DNA of 64,000 bases from Nocardioides caldifontis. GTDB lineage: Bacteria; Actinomycetota; Actinomycetes; Propionibacteriales; Nocardioidaceae. The translations under genes and the position numbers were made by a program. The notes beneath the pieces are model-generated. The model searched no databases. It was not told where the DNA came from and saw only the letters and a list, made by a program, of their open reading frames with translations. Shown in pieces: positions 50,639 through 60,520 of this stretch; the first letter of the stretch is position 1, and every line of letters starts with the position of its first letter. Location: the NCBI RefSeq assembly GCF_008087345.1, contig NZ_VHIB01000001.1, positions 1 to 64,000 on the forward strand, written 5' to 3'.

Positions 50639-52290
50639 CGGGCCATCGGGACCTGCAGCCCCTGCTCCTCGGCGACCTCGACCGCCCGGTCGTACCCCGC
50701 GTCGACGTGGCGCAGCACGCCGGTGGCCGGGTCGTTGGTGAGCACCCGCTCGATCTTGCGCGCCGCGAGCTCGGTCCCGTCGGCGACGGTCACCTGGCCG
50801 GCGTGGATCGACCGGCCCATCCCGACGCCGCCGCCGTGGTGGATCGAGACCCACGAGGCGCCCGAGGCGGTGTTCACCAGCGCGTTGAGCAGCGGCCAGT
50901 CGGCGATCGCGTCGGAGCCGTCGGCCATCGCCTCGGTCTCGCGGTAGGGCGAGGCCACCGAGCCGCAGTCGAGGTGGTCCCGCCCGATCACCACCGGCGC
51001 CTTGAGCTCGCCCGAGGCGACCATCTCGTTGAACCGCAGCCCGGCGAGGTGGCGCTGGCCCGCGCCGAGCCAGCAGATCCGCGCCGGCAGCCCCTGGAAT
51101 TGCACCCGCTCCTGGGCCATCGTGATCCACTTCCGCAGCCGCTCGTCCTCGGGGAACAGCTCGAGCACCGCCCGGTCGGTGGCCGCGATGTCGGCGGGGT
51201 CGCCGGAGAGCGCCGCCCAGCGGAACGGCCCCTTGCCCTCGCAGAACAGCGGCCGGATGTACGCCGGCACGAACCCCGGGAAGTCGAACGCCCTGTCGTA
51301 GCCGGCCTTCCGCGCCTCGTCCCTGATCGAGTTGCCGTAGTCGAACACCTCGGCCCCGCGGTCCATGAACCCGACCATCGCCTCGACGTGGCGCGCCATC
51401 GACTCCTGCGCCCGCTTGGTGAACCCGACCGGGTCCGCCTCGCGCTCGGCGGCCCAGTCCTCGAACGCCACCCCGACCGGGAGGTAGGAGAGCGGGTCGT
51501 GGGCGCTGGTCTGGTCGGTGACCACGTCGATCGGCGCCCCGCGGTCGAGCAGCTCGGGCACCAGCTCCGCGGCGTTGCCGAGCACGCCGATGGAGAGCGG
51601 CCGGCGCTCGTCGCGGGCGGCGACAGCGAGCTCGAGCGCGTGGTCGAGGGAATCGGCGCGGACGTCGAGGTAGCGGTGCTCGATCCGCCGGGCGATCCGG
51701 CCGTCGTCGCACTCGATGCAGATCGCGACACCGTCGTTCATCGTGACCGCGAGCGGCTGGGCGCCGCCCATCCCGCCGAGCCCGGCGGTGAGCGTGATGG
51801 TCCCGGCGAGCGTGCCGCCGAATCGCCGGTCCGCCACGGCGGCGAACGTCTCGAAGGTGCCCTGCAGGATCCCCTGGGTGCCGATGTAGATCCACGAGCC
51901 GGCCGTCATCTGGCCGTACATCGTCAGCCCGAGCTCCTCCAGCCGGCGGAACTCCTCCCAGCTCGCCCAGTCCCCCACGAGGTTCGAGTTGGCGATCAGC
52001 ACCCGGGGCGCCCACTCGTGGGTGCGCAGGACGCCGACCGGCTTGCCGCTCTGCACGAGGAGCGTCTCGTCGTCGGCCAGCGTGGTCAGCGTCCGGACGA
52101 TCGCGTCGTACGCCGGCCAGCTGCGCGCGGCCTTGCCGGTCCCGCCGTACACCACCAGGTCCTCGGGCCGCTCGGCGTTCTCCGGGTCGAGGTTGTTCAT
52201 CAGCATCCGCAGCGGGGCCTCGGTCTGCCAGCTGCGAGCGGTGAGCTCGGTGCCTCGTGGGGCCCGGATCGTCCGTCCCGACTTCTCCAT
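50635..52290 (-). CDS. hutU: Urocanate hydratase
   Basis: A 551-aa NAD-dependent urocanase. It converts urocanate to 4-imidazolone-5-propionate. Conserved blocks are [80 protein letters not shown], the Cys-containing region [20 protein letters not shown] and [23 protein letters not shown] site precedes ATG 52290. It lies 26 nt after hutH and overlaps the hydrolase gene by 4 nt. Confidence 0.97.
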   Translation of the reverse strand: MEKSGRTIRAPRGTELTARSWQTEAPLRMLMNNLDPENAERPEDLVVYGGTGKAARSWPAYDAIVRTLTTLADDETLLVQSGKPVGVLRTHEWAPRVLIANSNLVGDWASWEEFRRLEELGLTMYGQMTAGSWIYIGTQGILQGTFETFAAVADRRFGGTLAGTITLTAGLGGMGGAQPLAVTMNDGVAICIECDDGRIARRIEHRYLDVRADSLDHALELAVAARDERRPLSIGVLGNAAELVPELLDRGAPIDVVTDQTSAHDPLSYLPVGVAFEDWAAEREADPVGFTKRAQESMARHVEAMVGFMDRGAEVFDYGNSIRDEARKAGYDRAFDFPGFVPAYIRPLFCEGKGPFRWAALSGDPADIAATDRAVLELFPEDERLRKWITMAQERVQFQGLPARICWLGAGQRHLAGLRFNEMVASGELKAPVVIGRDHLDCGSVASPYRETEAMADGSDAIADWPLLNALVNTASGASWVSIHHGGGVGMGRSIHAGQVTVADGTELAARKIERVLTNDPATGVLRHVDAGYDRAVEVAEEQGLQVPMAR

Positions 52291-52316
52291 CAGTTTCTCC
52301 TCAGTGTGACCAGAAC

Positions 52317-53864
52317 TCAGTGGAGCGGCCCGGTGACCGACTCGGCAGCGTCGACGACGGCGCCCGAGGTGACGAGCGAGACCGCGTGCTCGATCTCCGG
52401 CGCGAGGTGGCGGTCGGGGCCGGGGCCGCCGACTCCCTCGCGGAGCAGCGCCACCACGGCGGCGGTGGCCGGCGAGGGGGCGAGCGGCGCGCGCAGGTCC
52501 AGCGCCCGGGCGGCGGTGAGCAGCTCGACGGCGAGGACGCGTCCCAGCCCGTCGACGGAACGGCGCAGCTTGCGGGCGGCCGCCCACCCCATCGAGACGT
52601 GGTCCTCCTGCATGGCGGAGGACGGGATCGAGTCGACGGAGGCCGGGACGGCGAGCCGCTTGAGCTCGGAGACGATGCCGGCCTGGGTGTACTGCGCGAT
52701 CATGTGTCCCGAGTCGACCCCTGGGTCGTCGGCGAGGAACGGCGGGAGCCCGTGGCTGCGTGCGGGGTCGAGGAACCGGTCGGTGCGCCGCTCCGAGATC
52801 GACGCGACGTCGGCGACCGCGATCGCGAGGAAGTCCAGGACGTAGCCGACCGGGGCGCCGTGGAAGTTGCCGTTGGACTCCACTCGTCCGTCGTCGAGGA
52901 CGACCGGGTTGTCGATCGCCGACGCCAGCTCGCGCTCCGCCACTCGGAGGGCGTGCTCCCAGGTGTCCCGGGCCGCCCCGTGCACCTGCGGCGAGCAGCG
53001 GAGCGAGTAGGCGTCCTGGACGCGGTTGCACTCGGGGCCGCGGTGGCTCGCGACGATCGCGGACCCGGCCAGGAGTCCTAGCAGGTTGGCCGCCGAGTCG
53101 GCCTGGCCGGGGTGCGGCCGCAGCGCCTGCAGCTCGGGGGCGAACACCCGGTCGGTGCCGAGCTGCGCCTCGACCGACATCGCGGCGGCGACGTCCGCGG
53201 TGCGCAGCAGCCGGCGCAGGTCGTGGAGGGCGAGCACCAGCATCCCGAGCATCCCGTCGGTGCCGTTGATCAGCGCCAGCCCCTCCTTGGCCACCAGCTC
53301 GACCGGCTCGAGCCCCGCGGCGCGCAGCGCGTCGGCAGCGGGGACGCGCTCGCCGTCGGGCGTCCGCACGTCGCCCTCGCCCGTCAGCGCGAGCGCGCAG
53401 TGCGCCAGCGGGGCGAGGTCCCCCGAGCAGCCGAGGGAGCCGTACTCGTGGACGACCGGCGTGATCCCCGCGTCGAGCATCGCGGCCAGCGCCTCCGCGG
53501 TGGAGAGCCGCACGCCGGTGTGCCCGGTGGCCAGCGTCGACAGCCGGAGCAGCATCAGGGCCCGGACGACCTCGCGCTCGACCTCGGGGCCGCTCCCGGC
53601 GGCGTGCGAGCGGACCAGCGACCGCTGGAGCTGCGCCCGCCGGTCGGCGGGGATGTGCTTCGTCGCCAGCGCCCCGAACCCCGTCGAGATGCCGTACGCC
53701 GGCGTGGCTTCCTCGGCCAACGCGTCCACGGTCTTGCGGGCGCGCTGGAGGGCGTCACGGGCGTCCGGCCCGAGTTCGACGCGGGCGTCCTCGCGCGCGA
53801 CGGCGACCACCTCCTCCGGCGCGAGGGGTCCGGTCCCGACGGTCACGGTTCGACGTTCTGCCAC
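52317..53864 (-). CDS. hutH: Histidine ammonia-lyase
   Basis: A 515-aa protein. It eliminates ammonia from L-histidine to give trans-urocanate, using an MIO prosthetic group formed autocatalytically. The MIO motif reads [14 protein letters not shown]: Cys-Ser-Gly where the E. coli and Pseudomonas enzymes have Ala-Ser-Gly. Other blocks are [58 protein letters not shown] and [23 protein letters not shown] 53864 is close to GGAGGGG (spacing only 1-2 nt), so GTG 53846 is an alternative. It is the first gene of the hut operon, divergent from the IclR gene across 77 nt. Confidence 0.96.
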   Translation of the reverse strand: MAERRTVTVGTGPLAPEEVVAVAREDARVELGPDARDALQRARKTVDALAEEATPAYGISTGFGALATKHIPADRRAQLQRSLVRSHAAGSGPEVEREVVRALMLLRLSTLATGHTGVRLSTAEALAAMLDAGITPVVHEYGSLGCSGDLAPLAHCALALTGEGDVRTPDGERVPAADALRAAGLEPVELVAKEGLALINGTDGMLGMLVLALHDLRRLLRTADVAAAMSVEAQLGTDRVFAPELQALRPHPGQADSAANLLGLLAGSAIVASHRGPECNRVQDAYSLRCSPQVHGAARDTWEHALRVAERELASAIDNPVVLDDGRVESNGNFHGAPVGYVLDFLAIAVADVASISERRTDRFLDPARSHGLPPFLADDPGVDSGHMIAQYTQAGIVSELKRLAVPASVDSIPSSAMQEDHVSMGWAAARKLRRSVDGLGRVLAVELLTAARALDLRAPLAPSPATAAVVALLREGVGGPGPDRHLAPEIEHAVSLVTSGAVVDAAESVTGPLH

Positions 53865-53918
53865 CCCTCCATGAGACGCCGCCGAGGTGGCCGCCGCCAG
53901 GGCGGTGGACCAGCAGCC

Positions 53919-53934
53919 GTCTCGTATCCGAGAC
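53919..53934. promoter_or_regulatory. Palindrome between hutH and the IclR gene (candidate hut operator)
   Basis: GTCTCGTATCCGAGAC: perfect 6-bp arms GTCTCG/CGAGAC with a 4-bp centre. It lies 8 nt before the IclR ATG and 54 nt before the hutH start, in the only intergenic space of the divergent pair. A position over the regulator's own start region suggests autoregulation together with repression of hut. Confidence 0.6.
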
Positions 53935-53941
53935 TCGGTCC

Positions 53942-54694
53942 ATGTCCCACGTCCCGGCTGCCACCCGCGCCCTCCGGGTGCTCCGGTTCCTCGCCCGGCA
54001 GCCGGAGCCGGTCACCCTCGACCGGCTGGCCCGCGAGCTCGACGTGCCGCGCAGCAGTGCCTACCACCTCGTCGGCGCGATGATCGCCGAAGGGTTCGTG
54101 GTGCACCTGCCCGAGGAGCACCGTTACGGGCTCGGGCTGGCGGCGTTCGAGGTGGGCAGCGGCTACACCCGCCAGGAGCCGCTGCAGCGGATCGCGCGCC
54201 CCCACCTGGCGGCTCTCGTCGACGCGGTCGGCCAGTCGGCGCACCTCGCGGTGCTGCACGGCCGGGAGGTGCTCTACGTGGTGGAGGAACGCGCCCCCGG
54301 TCGGCCGCCGCTCGTCACCGACGTCGGCGTCCGGCTCCCCGCCCACCTGACCGCCAGCGGCCGGGCGATCCTGGCCGCGCTGCCGACCAACCAGGTGCGG
54401 GCGCTCTACCCCGACCGGAGCGCGTTCGTCACCCGCGGCCCCGACGGACCCTCCTCGCTGACCGCGCTCCGCCAGCTGCTCACCGAGACACGGCGGCGGG
54501 GATACGCCTTCGAGGACGGCGAGATCACCCCCGGCTTCGGCTCGGTGGCCTCACCGGTGCTCGACCACAACGAGCACCCGGTGGCCGCGGTCGCGATCAC
54601 CGTCCCCGGCGACGCCGACCAGCCGAGGCTCGTGGCCGGTGCCCGGCGTACGGCCGAGCAGGTGAGCCGACGGCTCGGCGGCGCCCGGCGCTGA
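53942..54694 (+). CDS. IclR-family regulator, probable hut repressor
   Basis: A 250-aa protein. The N-terminal winged HTH is ATRALRVLRFLARQPEPVTL, then LARELDVPRSSAYHLVGAMI. The C-terminal IclR effector domain has LAVLHGREVLYVVEERAPGR, RLPAHLTASGRAILAALPTN and the closing GFGSVASPVLDHNEHPVAAV. It is divergent from hutH with a palindrome between them, so it most likely senses histidine or urocanate and controls the hut operon. IclR-type control of hut differs from the GntR-type HutC of proteobacteria. Confidence 0.92.
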   Translation: MSHVPAATRALRVLRFLARQPEPVTLDRLARELDVPRSSAYHLVGAMIAEGFVVHLPEEHRYGLGLAAFEVGSGYTRQEPLQRIARPHLAALVDAVGQSAHLAVLHGREVLYVVEERAPGRPPLVTDVGVRLPAHLTASGRAILAALPTNQVRALYPDRSAFVTRGPDGPSSLTALRQLLTETRRRGYAFEDGEITPGFGSVASPVLDHNEHPVAAVAITVPGDADQPRLVAGARRTAEQVSRRLGGARR

Positions 54695-54699
54695 CGCGG

Positions 54700-55236
54700 C
54701 TACTGCGGGTGCTTGAAGTCCAGCACCACGCGGCTCGGCCGGGACAGCGTGAAGACCCGGAACGGCTTGCTCCGCACGCCGAACCCGAAGACCACGTCAC
54801 CCTCGAAGTCGCTCATGAAGGTCATCGCCCTCAGCGTCGGCAGCCCGATCTTCCGGTGCCGCGGCCCCTCGTAGAGGCTGTGCCCCTTGTGGTCGAACGT
54901 GCGCGCGGGCCGGAGCACGAGCTGGAACTTGTGCCGGCCACGGATCCGCACGGTCTCGCCGGAGCCGTCGCGCACGAGCGTGCGGACGTGGGAGGCGTGG
55001 TACCCCGGGCTCCTCCGTCCCCTCAGGTCGACGACGACGCGGTCGAACGTGGGGTGCTCGGCCCAGCGCAGGTCGACGACCTTCGCGACCTTGGCACGTG
55101 GCTTCTCCACGACGACGGGGTCGGTGCCGAACGCGGGGGCGGCCTCGGCCGGGGCGACGAGCCCGAGCGAGCCGACGGCGACCGCCGTGGCGAGGGCGGC
55201 GCCGAGACGGGTGGCGGGTGCAGTGCGACGGTGCAT
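54700..55236 (-). CDS. Secreted AMIN-like domain protein
   Basis: A 178-aa protein with a signal peptide (MHRRTAPATRLGAALATAVA, cleavage near AEA at ~32). The mature part is a beta domain: DLRWAEHPTFDRVVVDLRGR, VRIRGRHKFQLVLRPARTFD, EGDVVFGFGVRSKPFRVFTL and RPSRVVLDFKHPQ. The alternating strand pattern and the final VVLDFKHP resemble AMIN-like domains that bind cell-wall or surface polymers. ATG 55236 has AGGAGGT at a good distance. A large stem-loop (55264-55315) lies between it and the upstream MMPL gene. Confidence 0.78.
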   Translation of the reverse strand: MHRRTAPATRLGAALATAVAVGSLGLVAPAEAAPAFGTDPVVVEKPRAKVAKVVDLRWAEHPTFDRVVVDLRGRRSPGYHASHVRTLVRDGSGETVRIRGRHKFQLVLRPARTFDHKGHSLYEGPRHRKIGLPTLRAMTFMSDFEGDVVFGFGVRSKPFRVFTLSRPSRVVLDFKHPQ

Positions 55237-55263
55237 GATGACCTCCTGGGTTGTTGGACGTCC

Positions 55264-55315
55264 TCCGGTGCAGTCGGGTTGTCCTGGGCTCGCGAACCAG
55301 CCCGACCGCACCGGA
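55264..55315 (-). other. Large imperfect stem-loop between the MMPL and AMIN-like genes
   Basis: TCCGGTGC (55264-55271) pairs with GCACCGGA (55308-55315), and GTCGGG (55273-55278) with CCCGAC (55301-55306), separated by one mismatch; inside, CTGG (55284-55287) pairs with CCAG (55297-55300). It starts 11 nt after the MMPL stop and ends before the RBS of the next gene. It could terminate the MMPL transcript or reduce read-through. Confidence 0.65.
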
Positions 55316-55326
55316 TGAGGCGCCCC

Positions 55327-57465
55327 TTACTGCTGCGCGGCGAGCTCGCGCTCCTCCTCGACCGGGGGTGGCGGCTCGGGGGTCTCGCCCTCGCGCCGCC
55401 AGAGCGCGCTCGGCCACCACATCCACCGGCCGACGTCGAGGTTCAGCGCGGTGACGAGGACCGCGCGGACGACGATCGTGTCCAGCAGCACGCCGAGCGC
55501 GACCGCCATCCCGATCTCGGCGAACGCGACCACCGGCAGGGTCGCCAGCGCCAGGAAGGTGCCGGCGAGCACCAGCCCGGCGGAGGTGATCACGCCGCCG
55601 GTCGCGGAGAGCCCCACCAGCGCACCGCGCCGGGTGCCGAGCTCCTTGGCCTCCTCGTGGACCCGGGTCATCAGGAAGATGTTGTAGTCGATGCCCAGGG
55701 CGACCAGGAACACGAAGACGAACAGCGGCAGCCCGGGGTCGGCGCCCGCGAACCCGAAGACGTGCTTGAACAGCAGCGCCGACAGCCCGAGCGCCGCGAA
55801 GAACGACAGCACCACGGTCGCGATCAGCAGCACCGGCGCGACGACCGCCCGGAGCAGCCCGGCCAGGATCAGGAACACCACGACGAGCACCGCCGGGATG
55901 ATCACCTTGTTGTCCCGGTCGGCCGCCTGGAGGATGTCCTCGGTGATCGCGGTGCCGCCGCCGGCCTGGGCGTTCGCGCCCTCGACGTCGTGGATCCGGT
56001 CCCGGACCCGGAGCACGGTGTCGCGGGCGGCCTCGGTGTCGGCCGGGTCGGCGAGGGTGGCCGCAATCCAGGCGGTGCCCTCCTTCTCCACCGGCGGCGC
56101 CACGGAGGCGATCCCCGGGGTGTCGGCGACGACCCGGGCGACCTCCTCGGCCGCCTGCGGCGTGGTCACCACGTCGACCGGCTGCCCCGAGCCGGCGTCG
56201 AAGTGGGCGGTGACGACCTCCTCGCCCTGCACCGCCTCCGGCTTGCCGTAGAACTGGTCCTGCTGCCGGAGCCCCGTCGCGTCGAGCTGGACGACCGCGA
56301 ACGTCGCGAGCAGCAGCACGACCGACGTCGTCACCCAGGTGGCCCGCGGGCGGCGGGCGATCGTGCGGCCGACGCGGCCCCAGAGCCCGCGCTCGGCCGG
56401 GTCCTGCGAGCCGTACGCCGGACGCTTCGGCCAGAACACCCAGCGGCCGCAGATCACCAGCAGCGCCGGGAGCAGCGACAGCATCACGAGCAGGCCGACG
56501 CCGATGCCGATCGCGCAGACCGGGCCGAGGCCGGAGGTGGAGTTCATGCTCGCCAGCAGCAGGCAGAGCATCCCCGCGATGACGGTGGCGCCGGAGGCCC
56601 AGATCGCCGGACCGGCGCGGTGCAGCGCGAACGCCATCGCCTCGTGGCGGTCCCGGTGGCGGCGCAGCTCCTCGCGGTAGCGGGCGACCAGCAGCAGCGC
56701 GTAGTCCGTCCCGGCCCCGAAGACCAGGACCGTGAGGATGCTCTGCGACTGGGCGTTGACGGTCAGGTCGGCGTACTCCGCGGCGAAGTAGACCACCGCC
56801 TGCGCCGCGAACAGAGCGACCCCCGCCGAGACCAGCGGCAGGATCCACAGCACCGGGCTGCGGTAGGTGAACAGCAGGATCACCACGACGACCGAGGCGG
56901 CGATGCCGAGCAGCCGGCCGTCGATGCCGGAGAACGCCTCGGCCGAGTCGGCGGCGTAGCCGCCCGGGCCGGTGATGTAGTGGTCGAGCCCCTCCGGGCC
57001 CGCCTCGACGACGGCCCGCACCTCGTCGACCACCTCGCCGAGGGTCTCCCAGCCGCCGTCGCCGGCGTCGATCGGCACGATGACCTGGATCGCCTCGCCG
57101 TCCTCGGACGGGATCGGCCCGACCGAGTCGCGGAGCACCGCGTCGATAGCGTCGATCTCCGCGACCTGCTCCTCCACCGCGGCCAGGTCCTCGGGGGTGA
57201 CCCCGCCCTCGCGCTCGTAGACGATCAGCGTCGGGATCTCGTTCTGGGACTGGAACGGCGCCATCCGGTCGAGCACCTGCGTCGACTCGGCCTCCTGCGG
57301 CAACCAGGCGAAGCTGTCGTTGGACTGGACCTCCGTCAGCTTGCTCGCCGGCGCCATCGCGGCGGCCACCACGAGCAGCCAGAACACGGCCACGACCCAC
57401 TTGGTCCTCCGCCCGCTGGGCAGCCAGGCCAGCCGGCCCACGTCCGAGATGCGGATGTTGGTCAC
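55327..57465 (-). CDS. MMPL/RND-family membrane transporter
   Basis: A 712-aa protein with the MMPL layout: TM1 near the start (TKWVVAVFWLLVVAAAMAPA), an extracytoplasmic domain (~50-185), five helices with RSPVLWILPLVSAGVALFAA and VFGAGTDYALLLVARYREEL (the GxxxDY proton-relay motif), a second extracytoplasmic domain and five more helices with VFLVALGIDYNIFLMTRVHE (second Asp-Tyr). GTG 57465 with GAGAGGA upstream is the likely start. MMPL proteins export lipids or small hydrophobic compounds. No biosynthetic gene or regulator is adjacent, so the cargo is unknown. It ends in a Gln/Glu-rich tail. Confidence 0.92.
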   Translation of the reverse strand: MTNIRISDVGRLAWLPSGRRTKWVVAVFWLLVVAAAMAPASKLTEVQSNDSFAWLPQEAESTQVLDRMAPFQSQNEIPTLIVYEREGGVTPEDLAAVEEQVAEIDAIDAVLRDSVGPIPSEDGEAIQVIVPIDAGDGGWETLGEVVDEVRAVVEAGPEGLDHYITGPGGYAADSAEAFSGIDGRLLGIAASVVVVILLFTYRSPVLWILPLVSAGVALFAAQAVVYFAAEYADLTVNAQSQSILTVLVFGAGTDYALLLVARYREELRRHRDRHEAMAFALHRAGPAIWASGATVIAGMLCLLLASMNSTSGLGPVCAIGIGVGLLVMLSLLPALLVICGRWVFWPKRPAYGSQDPAERGLWGRVGRTIARRPRATWVTTSVVLLLATFAVVQLDATGLRQQDQFYGKPEAVQGEEVVTAHFDAGSGQPVDVVTTPQAAEEVARVVADTPGIASVAPPVEKEGTAWIAATLADPADTEAARDTVLRVRDRIHDVEGANAQAGGGTAITEDILQAADRDNKVIIPAVLVVVFLILAGLLRAVVAPVLLIATVVLSFFAALGLSALLFKHVFGFAGADPGLPLFVFVFLVALGIDYNIFLMTRVHEEAKELGTRRGALVGLSATGGVITSAGLVLAGTFLALATLPVVAFAEIGMAVALGVLLDTIVVRAVLVTALNLDVGRWMWWPSALWRREGETPEPPPPVEEERELAAQQ

Positions 57466-57663
57466 GTCGTCGTCCTCTCGCGCGGCCCCCGCACCTTCGA
57501 GGCTGAACCGGGGTCGGGCCGGCGACAACCGGAGAAGGTCCCGATCGGGACATCGGCGCGGAACAGGTCCAGAGGGCCCGGAAAATGAGTTGAGTACTGC
57601 TACTCACCGCGCATGAGTGCGGTTCCCGAGGCCCGCGGGGCCGGCAAACGGAACGATGGAGCC

Positions 57664-60180
57664 ATGAGCCGTTTCGCCGACCCGACCCGCTGCCCGAGCT
57701 GCGGCACCCCGCTCGCTCCGGGGTCCGCGCTCTGCGGCGCCTGCGGGGTCGACCTCTCCGGACCCCTGGGCCGCGAGCTCTTCGCGACCCTCGTCCACGC
57801 CGACTCGCTCGTGACCCGGCTCCGGGCCGCCGTACGCCAGCCGGTCGCCGCCGGGAGCGCGCCGGCACCGAGCACGGCGTCGCTCCCCCCGGCACCCCCG
57901 ACGGTTCCCCCGCCGCCGCGCGACGTGCTGCGCCCGAGTCGGGCCCCGCAGCTGCTGCTGGGGCTCGGCGCGGTCTGCGTCGTCGTCGCGGCGCTCGTCT
58001 TCCTCGCGGTCACCTGGTCCCGCCTCGGCGTCGGCGGTCGTACGGCGGTGCTGGTGCTCCTCACCGCCGCCGCGGGCGTGATGTCGGCCTGGGCCCTCCG
58101 CCGCGGGCTCCGCGGCACCGCCGAGGCGCTCGGCTCGGTCGCCGCCGGCCTCTTCGTGCTCGACCTCGTCGGCGCACGCTCGTCCGGGTGGCTCGGCTCC
58201 CCGGGCGATGCAGCGTTCGTGGCCGTCATCGGCGCGCTGCTGGTCCCGCTCGGCCTCCTCGCCTCCCTCGCCGCCGCCCGCACCGCCACCCGCCGCCTCA
58301 CGGTCGGCGAGGCCGCGGCCGCCCTGGGCGCCGCGCTCCTGTCCGGCGGGATCGCCGCCCTCTCCTCCGGTACGGCGGAGCTGCGGCTGCTCGTCGCGGT
58401 GCTCGTGGCCGGCGCTGTCACCGGGGTGGCCTGGGTGCTGCGCCGCCGCACTCCGCTCCTCGTGGCGCTCGTCGGCGCGGCCTGCGTCACCGTCCTCACC
58501 TGGCTCGCCCTCGTCCTCGCCGGCCTCGACCACCTGGGCTTGACACCGAGCATCGGCTCGGTCGTGGGCGACGCCGACGGGTGGCCCCTGGTCGCGGCCG
58601 CGCTCCTCGCCGTCGGCGTGGCCGCCCTCCGCCCGCTGCCGCTCGCGGGCCGGGTCGTCGCCGGCGGTGCGGCGTTCCTCGTCGCGACCCTCGCGGTCGT
58701 CGCGCCGGTCCTCGACGAGCCGGAGACGCCGGCGACCGTGGTCGCGGTGCTGGTCGTGCTCGTCGGGGTCGCCCTCCTGGTCGCCGTCCCGCGGCCGTGG
58801 GGCGCCGTCGGGCTCGGCGCCGCCGGGCTCGCCGCCGTCGTGGTCGGCGCCCAGGCCGCGCTGCTCGCGATGCTGGTCGGGATCACCGCGGTCGACGCCG
58901 CCACCCCGGTGTGGGGCGGCTCGGCGGACGGCCGGCTGCCGGTCGCGGGCGGCGAGGCGATCGCGGACGCCTGGCTGCTGCCGGTCGCCCTGACCGCGCT
59001 GGCGGTCGCCGGGGTCGCGCTGGTCTCGTGGCTGGGGGCCGAGGTCGGCCGGCGCTCCGGGACCACGGTCGTCGGCGGCGCGCTGGCCGTCGGAGCGCTC
59101 GGCACCCTGGCGCTCACCGACCTTCCGGTCGCGGTGCCGCTCGCGGTGCTGCTCGTCCTGGTGGCCGGCGGTGCCGTCGGGGCCCTGGTGGGCCCGGACC
59201 GGCTGCGCGGGGCAGCGGTCGCCACCGGCGCGGTCGCCGCGATCGCCGCGGCGCCGTTCGCCCTCCACCACGAGGTGCTGTCGCTGGCCGCCCTGGTCGT
59301 CACGGTGCCCGCGGCTGCCGCCCTCCACCTGCGTCACCGCACGCTCGAGGTCGCGGTGGTGGCCGGCGCGCTGGTCCCGCTCCTCGGCGCCGCGCTGGTC
59401 TGGACCGCGGGTGCCGTCGCTGGGCTCCGTGGTGGTCCGGTGGCGCTGGTCGGCCTGCTCGTGACGGCGGCCGTGGTCCTGGGCCGCCCGTACGTCCAGG
59501 CCGCGGCGCGGCCCTCCTCCCCGCCGGTCGTGGCGGTCGAGCTCGCCACCGTCGTCGCCATGACCGGGCTGATCGGCGCCGGCCTGGACGTCGAGCAGGG
59601 ATCGCCGGACTGGCTGGCCGGATACCTCACCGCCGCCGGCGTCACCGCGTCCCTCGTCGCGCTGCTGCGCAGCGACCGCCGCCGCGTCGGCTGGCTCGGC
59701 GGGCTGCTGCTGGTCAGCGCCACCTGGGTCCGGCTCGCCGACGCGGGCGTGGACGTCGTCGAGGCCTACACGCTGCCGTCGGCGGTCGCGCTGCTCGTGG
59801 TCGGCGCGGTCGCGATGCGCCGGGACCGGGAGCTCTCCACCTTCCGCGCGCTCGGCGCCGGGCTCGGGCTGGCCCTCGTGCCGTCCCTGCTCGTCGTCCT
59901 CGAGGAGCCGGTCTCGCTGCGGGCCCTGCTGCTCGGCCTCGGCTGCCTCGCCCTGGTCGTCACCGGCGCGACGCGGCGGTGGGCGGCCCCGCTCACCTTC
60001 GGCGCTGCCGTGGGGCTGGCGCTGGTGCTCCGCGAGGCGGGGTCCTACCTGGGCACCGGGGTGCCCCGCTGGGCGCTCATCGGTGGCGCCGGCGCGGTGC
60101 TGATCGCGCTGGGCATGACGTGGGAGCAGCGGCTCCGCGACGCCCGGGCCGTGGCCGGCTACGTGCGCGGGCTTCGCTGA
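57664..60180 (+). CDS. SCO7613-like polytopic membrane protein with an N-terminal zinc ribbon
   Basis: An 838-aa protein. Residues 10-27 form a zinc ribbon (CPSC...CGAC: Cys10, 13, 24 and 27), followed by a helical segment, a Pro-rich linker (~65-90) and more than 20 hydrophobic helices to the C-terminus, very Ala/Leu/Val-rich. This layout matches the actinobacterial SCO7613 C-terminal-domain membrane proteins, whose function is unknown. ATG 57664 is chosen because the zinc ribbon starts ten residues later; an earlier ATG at 57613 adds a Gly/Arg-rich leader. It is a single gene with no evident operon partner. Confidence 0.85.
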   Translation: MSRFADPTRCPSCGTPLAPGSALCGACGVDLSGPLGRELFATLVHADSLVTRLRAAVRQPVAAGSAPAPSTASLPPAPPTVPPPPRDVLRPSRAPQLLLGLGAVCVVVAALVFLAVTWSRLGVGGRTAVLVLLTAAAGVMSAWALRRGLRGTAEALGSVAAGLFVLDLVGARSSGWLGSPGDAAFVAVIGALLVPLGLLASLAAARTATRRLTVGEAAAALGAALLSGGIAALSSGTAELRLLVAVLVAGAVTGVAWVLRRRTPLLVALVGAACVTVLTWLALVLAGLDHLGLTPSIGSVVGDADGWPLVAAALLAVGVAALRPLPLAGRVVAGGAAFLVATLAVVAPVLDEPETPATVVAVLVVLVGVALLVAVPRPWGAVGLGAAGLAAVVVGAQAALLAMLVGITAVDAATPVWGGSADGRLPVAGGEAIADAWLLPVALTALAVAGVALVSWLGAEVGRRSGTTVVGGALAVGALGTLALTDLPVAVPLAVLLVLVAGGAVGALVGPDRLRGAAVATGAVAAIAAAPFALHHEVLSLAALVVTVPAAAALHLRHRTLEVAVVAGALVPLLGAALVWTAGAVAGLRGGPVALVGLLVTAAVVLGRPYVQAAARPSSPPVVAVELATVVAMTGLIGAGLDVEQGSPDWLAGYLTAAGVTASLVALLRSDRRRVGWLGGLLLVSATWVRLADAGVDVVEAYTLPSAVALLVVGAVAMRRDRELSTFRALGAGLGLALVPSLLVVLEEPVSLRALLLGLGCLALVVTGATRRWAAPLTFGAAVGLALVLREAGSYLGTGVPRWALIGGAGAVLIALGMTWEQRLRDARAVAGYVRGLR

Positions 60181-60301
60181 CGAGGAGGCGTCGGGGCCCT
60201 GCCCCGGCGCCGGTCAGTGCAGGTCGCAGTGCCTGTCGCGGGCCCGGATCAGGGCATGCCGAAGGGCGGGCAGTCCCCCTGCCCGCCGCTCGCGTGGTCG
60301 G

Positions 60302-60520
60302 TCAGCCGAGCTCGTCGCCGCGACGCTGCTCCGGGAGCATCCCGGAGAGCAGCTCACGGACCTCGGACTCCCGGTAGCGGCGGTGGCCACCGAGGGTGCG
60401 GATCGAGCTGAGCTTGCCCGCCTTCGCCCAACGGGTGACGGTCTTCGGGTCGACGCGGAACATCGACGCGACCTCGGCGGGAGTGAGCAGAGCCTCGGAC
60501 TCAGGTGGGCGGGTGTTCAT
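60302..60520 (-). CDS. bldC: BldC-type MerR-like developmental regulator
   Basis: A 72-aa protein consisting of one winged HTH: EALLTPAEVASMFRVDPKTV, then TRWAKAGKLSSIRTLGGHRR and YRESEVRELLSG. It is nearly identical in pattern to Streptomyces BldC, which binds head-to-tail on repeated sites and delays development. In non-sporulating actinobacteria its role is less clear. ATG 60520; the upstream region contains two direct repeats of the RBS-proximal sequence and a plausible promoter (60596-60625). Confidence 0.95.
   Translation of the reverse strand: MNTRPPESEALLTPAEVASMFRVDPKTVTRWAKAGKLSSIRTLGGHRRYRESEVRELLSGMLPEQRRGDELG

Noticed and set aside
53887-57588. 1233-codon open frame on the plus strand across the IclR, AMIN-like and MMPL genes
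   Set aside because: It overlaps three well-supported genes in wrong frames; the product is Arg/Asp/His/Gln-rich and unlike any protein family.
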